A DNA stretch of 64,000 nucleotides, from NCBI GenBank assembly GCA_964531805.1, contig CAZHGE010000001.1:37766-101765 (forward strand), given 5' to 3'. This DNA comes from RGIG8767 sp964531805. GTDB taxonomy: Bacteria > Bacillota > Clostridia > Lachnospirales > Lachnospiraceae. Of this stretch, positions 61,746 to 64,000 are shown one piece after another; position 1 is the first letter of the stretch; each line of letters opens with the position of its first letter. A model generated the notes under the pieces. It saw only the letters and a program-made list of their open reading frames with translations. It was not told where the DNA came from and did not search any database. The position numbers and the translations under genes were made by a program.

Positions 61746-64000
61746 TTATTTTGCCACAATATTGATGATTCTACCCGGTACATAAATTTCTTTGATGATG
61801 TTTCCTGTCAATTTATCACCAAGAGCTTCTTTACCAGCTGCAATTGCTGCATCCTTATCAATATTCTTATCAACAGATACGGTACATTTTGTCTTACCAT
61901 TGATCTGAACAGCAATTTCAATTGTAGATTCTACTGTCTTAGCCTCATCATATTCCGGCCATGTATTCTGATATACACGTCCGTTACATCCGATTGCTTC
62001 CCAAATTTCTTCTGTAATATGAGGCGCCACTGGGTTAAGCAAAGTAATAAGTGTCTTGAATTCACCCTTTGTTACGGCATTCTTCTTATAGAAGTCATTG
62101 ATAAGAGCCATCATAGCTGCGATTGCAGTGTTATATTTGAGATTTTCAAAATCACTGCTTACTTTCTTGATGGTCTGATGCATCTTCGTTTCCATATCAG
62201 CTGAGTAGCCTTCTTCATCCGTCATGATGTCCTGTAATTTCCATACACGGTCAAGGAATCTTCTACATCCTTTTACACCATCTTCTGACCATGAAGCAGA
62301 AAGATCAAATGCACCAATAAACATCTCATAAGTACGAAGCGTATCTGCACCGTAATCCATAACGATATCGTCCGGGTTAACAACGTTACCTCTTGATTTA
62401 GACATCTTTTCGCCGTTAGAACCAAGTATCATACCATGGGAAGTTCTCTTCTGGTACGGTTCCGGACATGGAACAACGTTTTCATCATATAAGAATCTAT
62501 GCCAGAATCTGGAATATAATAAGTGGAGTGTTGTATGCTCCATACCACCATTGTACCAGTCTACAGGCATCCAGTATTTTAATGCTTCTTCACTTGCCAA
62601 CGCATTTTCATTGGTTGGATCCGTATAACGTAAGAAATACCATGATGATCCAGCCCACTGTGGCATGGTATCTGTTTCACGCTGTGCAGGGCCTCCACAA
62701 CATGGACATGTGGTATTTACCCAGTCTGTCATAGCTGCAAGTGGTGATTCACCGTTATCAGTTGGCATATAACTGTCAACTTCCGGAAGTTCCAAAGGAA
62801 GTAAGCTTTCGTCAATCGGAACGAATCCACATTTCTCACATTTTACAATCGGAATCGGTTCACCCCAGTAACGCTGTCTTGAGAATACCCAGTCTCTTAA
62901 CTTAAAGTTAGTCTTAGGTTCACCAATGCCTTTTTCAGCAAGGAATGCAATAATCTTTTCTTTTGCATCCGCTACGGAAAGTCCATCTAAGAAATCAGAA
63001 TTCACCAATGTTCCTGTTGCAACATCTGTGTAAACTGCTTCGTTAACGTCTACATCACTTCCTGCTACTACTTCGATAATCGGAAGATTAAATTTCTTTG
63101 CAAATTCCCAGTCTCTTTCATCATGAGCAGGTACAGCCATGATTGCACCGGTTCCGTATGTCATAAGTACATAGTCAGAAATCCAGATTGGAATCTCTTT
63201 ACCGTTTACAGGGTTGATTGCTGTTAAACCATCGATAGCAACACCTGTCTTATCTTTTGCAAGTTCTGTACGTTCAAAATCAGACTTCTTACTTGCCATC
63301 TCACGGTAAGCAGTAATCTCATCAAAATTCTTAATCTCATCTTTATACTTATCAATTACAGGATGTTCTGGAGAAACAACCATGTAAGTAACACCGAATA
63401 ATGTATCCGGTCTTGTTGTATAAATACGGAGTTTTTCTTCTTTATCCTTAATTGAGAAGTCTACTTCAGCCCCCTGGCTCTTACCAATCCAGTTCTTCTG
63501 TGAAACTTTTACTCTTTCAATATAATCAACACCATCAAGTCCTTCAATTAACTTGTCTGCATATTCGGTAATCTTAAGCATCCACTGGCTCTTAACCTTA
63601 CGTACAACTTCAGAACCGCATCGTTCACAAGCACCATTTACAACTTCTTCGTTAGCAAGACCAACTTTACAAGATGTACACCAGTTAATCGGCATCTCTG
63701 ATTTATAAGCAAGACCAGCCTTAAATAATTTAAGGAAAATCCACTGTGTCCATTTATAATAATTAGGATCGGTGGTATTTACCTCTCTATCCCAGTCAAA
63801 AGAATAACCAAGTGCATGGAGCTGTCCTTTGAAACGCTCCACATTATTCTTTGTAACCATCTTAGGATGAATATGATTCTGGATAGCAAAGTTCTCAGTT
63901 GGAAGACCGAATGCATCCCATCCCATCGGATAAAGAACATTATATCCCTGCATTCTTCTCTTTCTTGCAACAATATCAAGTGCTGTGTACGGTCTTGGGT
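61746..64000 (-). CDS. leuS: Leucyl-tRNA synthetase, partial (N-terminus beyond window edge)
   Basis: Charges tRNA-Leu. The frame stays open to base 64000 (PRPYTALDIVARKRRMQGYN), so roughly the first 50 residues, with the HIGH motif, lie outside. Visible: MGWDAFGLPTENFA, zinc-ribbon CTSCKVGLANEEVVNGACERCG (CxxC...CxxC), the editing domain with IYTTRPDTLFGVTYMVVSPEH (seen as TTRPDTLFGVTYM) and the Thr-rich editing site, CPCCGGPAQRETDTMPQWAGSSWYFLRY (seen as DTMPQWAGSSWYFLRY), GEKMSKSRGNVVNPDDI, the anticodon domain and a C-terminal tail. About 750 of an expected 800 residues are present. Confidence 0.97.
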   Translation of the reverse strand, partial: PRPYTALDIVARKRRMQGYNVLYPMGWDAFGLPTENFAIQNHIHPKMVTKNNVERFKGQLHALGYSFDWDREVNTTDPNYYKWTQWIFLKLFKAGLAYKSEMPINWCTSCKVGLANEEVVNGACERCGSEVVRKVKSQWMLKITEYADKLIEGLDGVDYIERVKVSQKNWIGKSQGAEVDFSIKDKEEKLRIYTTRPDTLFGVTYMVVSPEHPVIDKYKDEIKNFDEITAYREMASKKSDFERTELAKDKTGVAIDGLTAINPVNGKEIPIWISDYVLMTYGTGAIMAVPAHDERDWEFAKKFNLPIIEVVAGSDVDVNEAVYTDVATGTLVNSDFLDGLSVADAKEKIIAFLAEKGIGEPKTNFKLRDWVFSRQRYWGEPIPIVKCEKCGFVPIDESLLPLELPEVDSYMPTDNGESPLAAMTDWVNTTCPCCGGPAQRETDTMPQWAGSSWYFLRYTDPTNENALASEEALKYWMPVDWYNGGMEHTTLHLLYSRFWHRFLYDENVVPCPEPYQKRTSHGMILGSNGEKMSKSRGNVVNPDDIVMDYGADTLRTYEMFIGAFDLSASWSEDGVKGCRRFLDRVWKLQDIMTDEEGYSADMETKMHQTIKKVSSDFENLKYNTAIAAMMALINDFYKKNAVTKGEFKTLITLLNPVAPHITEEIWEAIGCNGRVYQNTWPEYDEAKTVESTIEIAVQINGKTKCTVSVDKNIDKDAAIAAGKEALGDKLTGNIIKEIYVPGRIINIVAK

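Overview
The window looks like a chromosomal segment of an AT-rich, low-GC Gram-positive anaerobe, most likely a Lachnospiraceae-type Clostridia. Signs are the sporulation genes (yqfC, yqfD, a BofC-like gene), an electron-bifurcating NfnAB-type pair, formate-THF ligase, a Rex regulator, a class B sortase with very large BspA-type leucine-rich repeat surface proteins, and a citrate synthase of the 2-isopropylmalate-synthase-like (Re) type. Family names come from recognised motifs; no database search was run. I saw no tRNA, rRNA, CRISPR array, insertion sequence or prophage. No stretch over about 300 bases lacks a gene; the longest gaps are about 160-260 bases (11035-11277, 45090-45346, 50861-51094, 60294-60488, 60762-60931) and each is described below.

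Region 1 (1-6711, minus strand): cell-shape and division operon, in transcription order DUF4321 protein, radC, mreB, mreC, mreD, PBP2, minC (cut by the window edge). Region 2 (6841-18838): a Met-gamma-lyase/aluminium-resistance family PLP protein, miaA, mutL, a 160-bp palindromic element, mutS, miaB, 5-formyl-THF cyclo-ligase, DUF896, proB and a FAD protein; mismatch repair and tRNA i6A/ms2i6A modification are interleaved. Region 3 (18853-26761): a second FAD protein, BofC-like protein, MOP-type flippase, ybeY, phoH, yqfD, yqfC, rlmH and a zinc-ribbon membrane protein. Region 4 (26851-35898): NfnB/NfnA-like pair, zinc-ribbon/TPR/chitobiase-domain protein, fhs, ftsK/spoIIIE, and a TepA/ClpP-fold protease.

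Region 5 (36004-45089): two minus-strand units. One starts from a clear promoter at 40379-40407 and runs CBS/CorC protein, yebC, O-acetylhomoserine sulfhydrylase, polytopic membrane protein, terminator. The other starts at a rex promoter with a Rex-like operator and runs rex, coiled-coil protein, nnrDE, alr, mazF (no antitoxin seen). Region 6 (45347-50860): an ABC-F ATPase on the plus strand with its own promoter and a hairpin-bearing leader, a bidirectional terminator, then a small citrate-to-2-oxoglutarate unit on the minus strand (Re-citrate-synthase-like, GntR regulator, isocitrate dehydrogenase) whose promoter overlaps a perfect ATTGTATACAAT palindrome.

Region 7 (51095-60293, minus): a self-contained cell-wall anchoring cassette, class B sortase followed by two LRR surface proteins of 1670 and 959 residues ending in TPKTG and SPDTG sorting signals. 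This is the most accessory-looking part of the window. Region 8 (60489-61644, plus): a 90-residue Cys/Asn/Gly-rich protein with two hydrophobic segments, and two overlapping unknown genes. The window ends inside leuS (61746-64000, minus; N-terminus missing).
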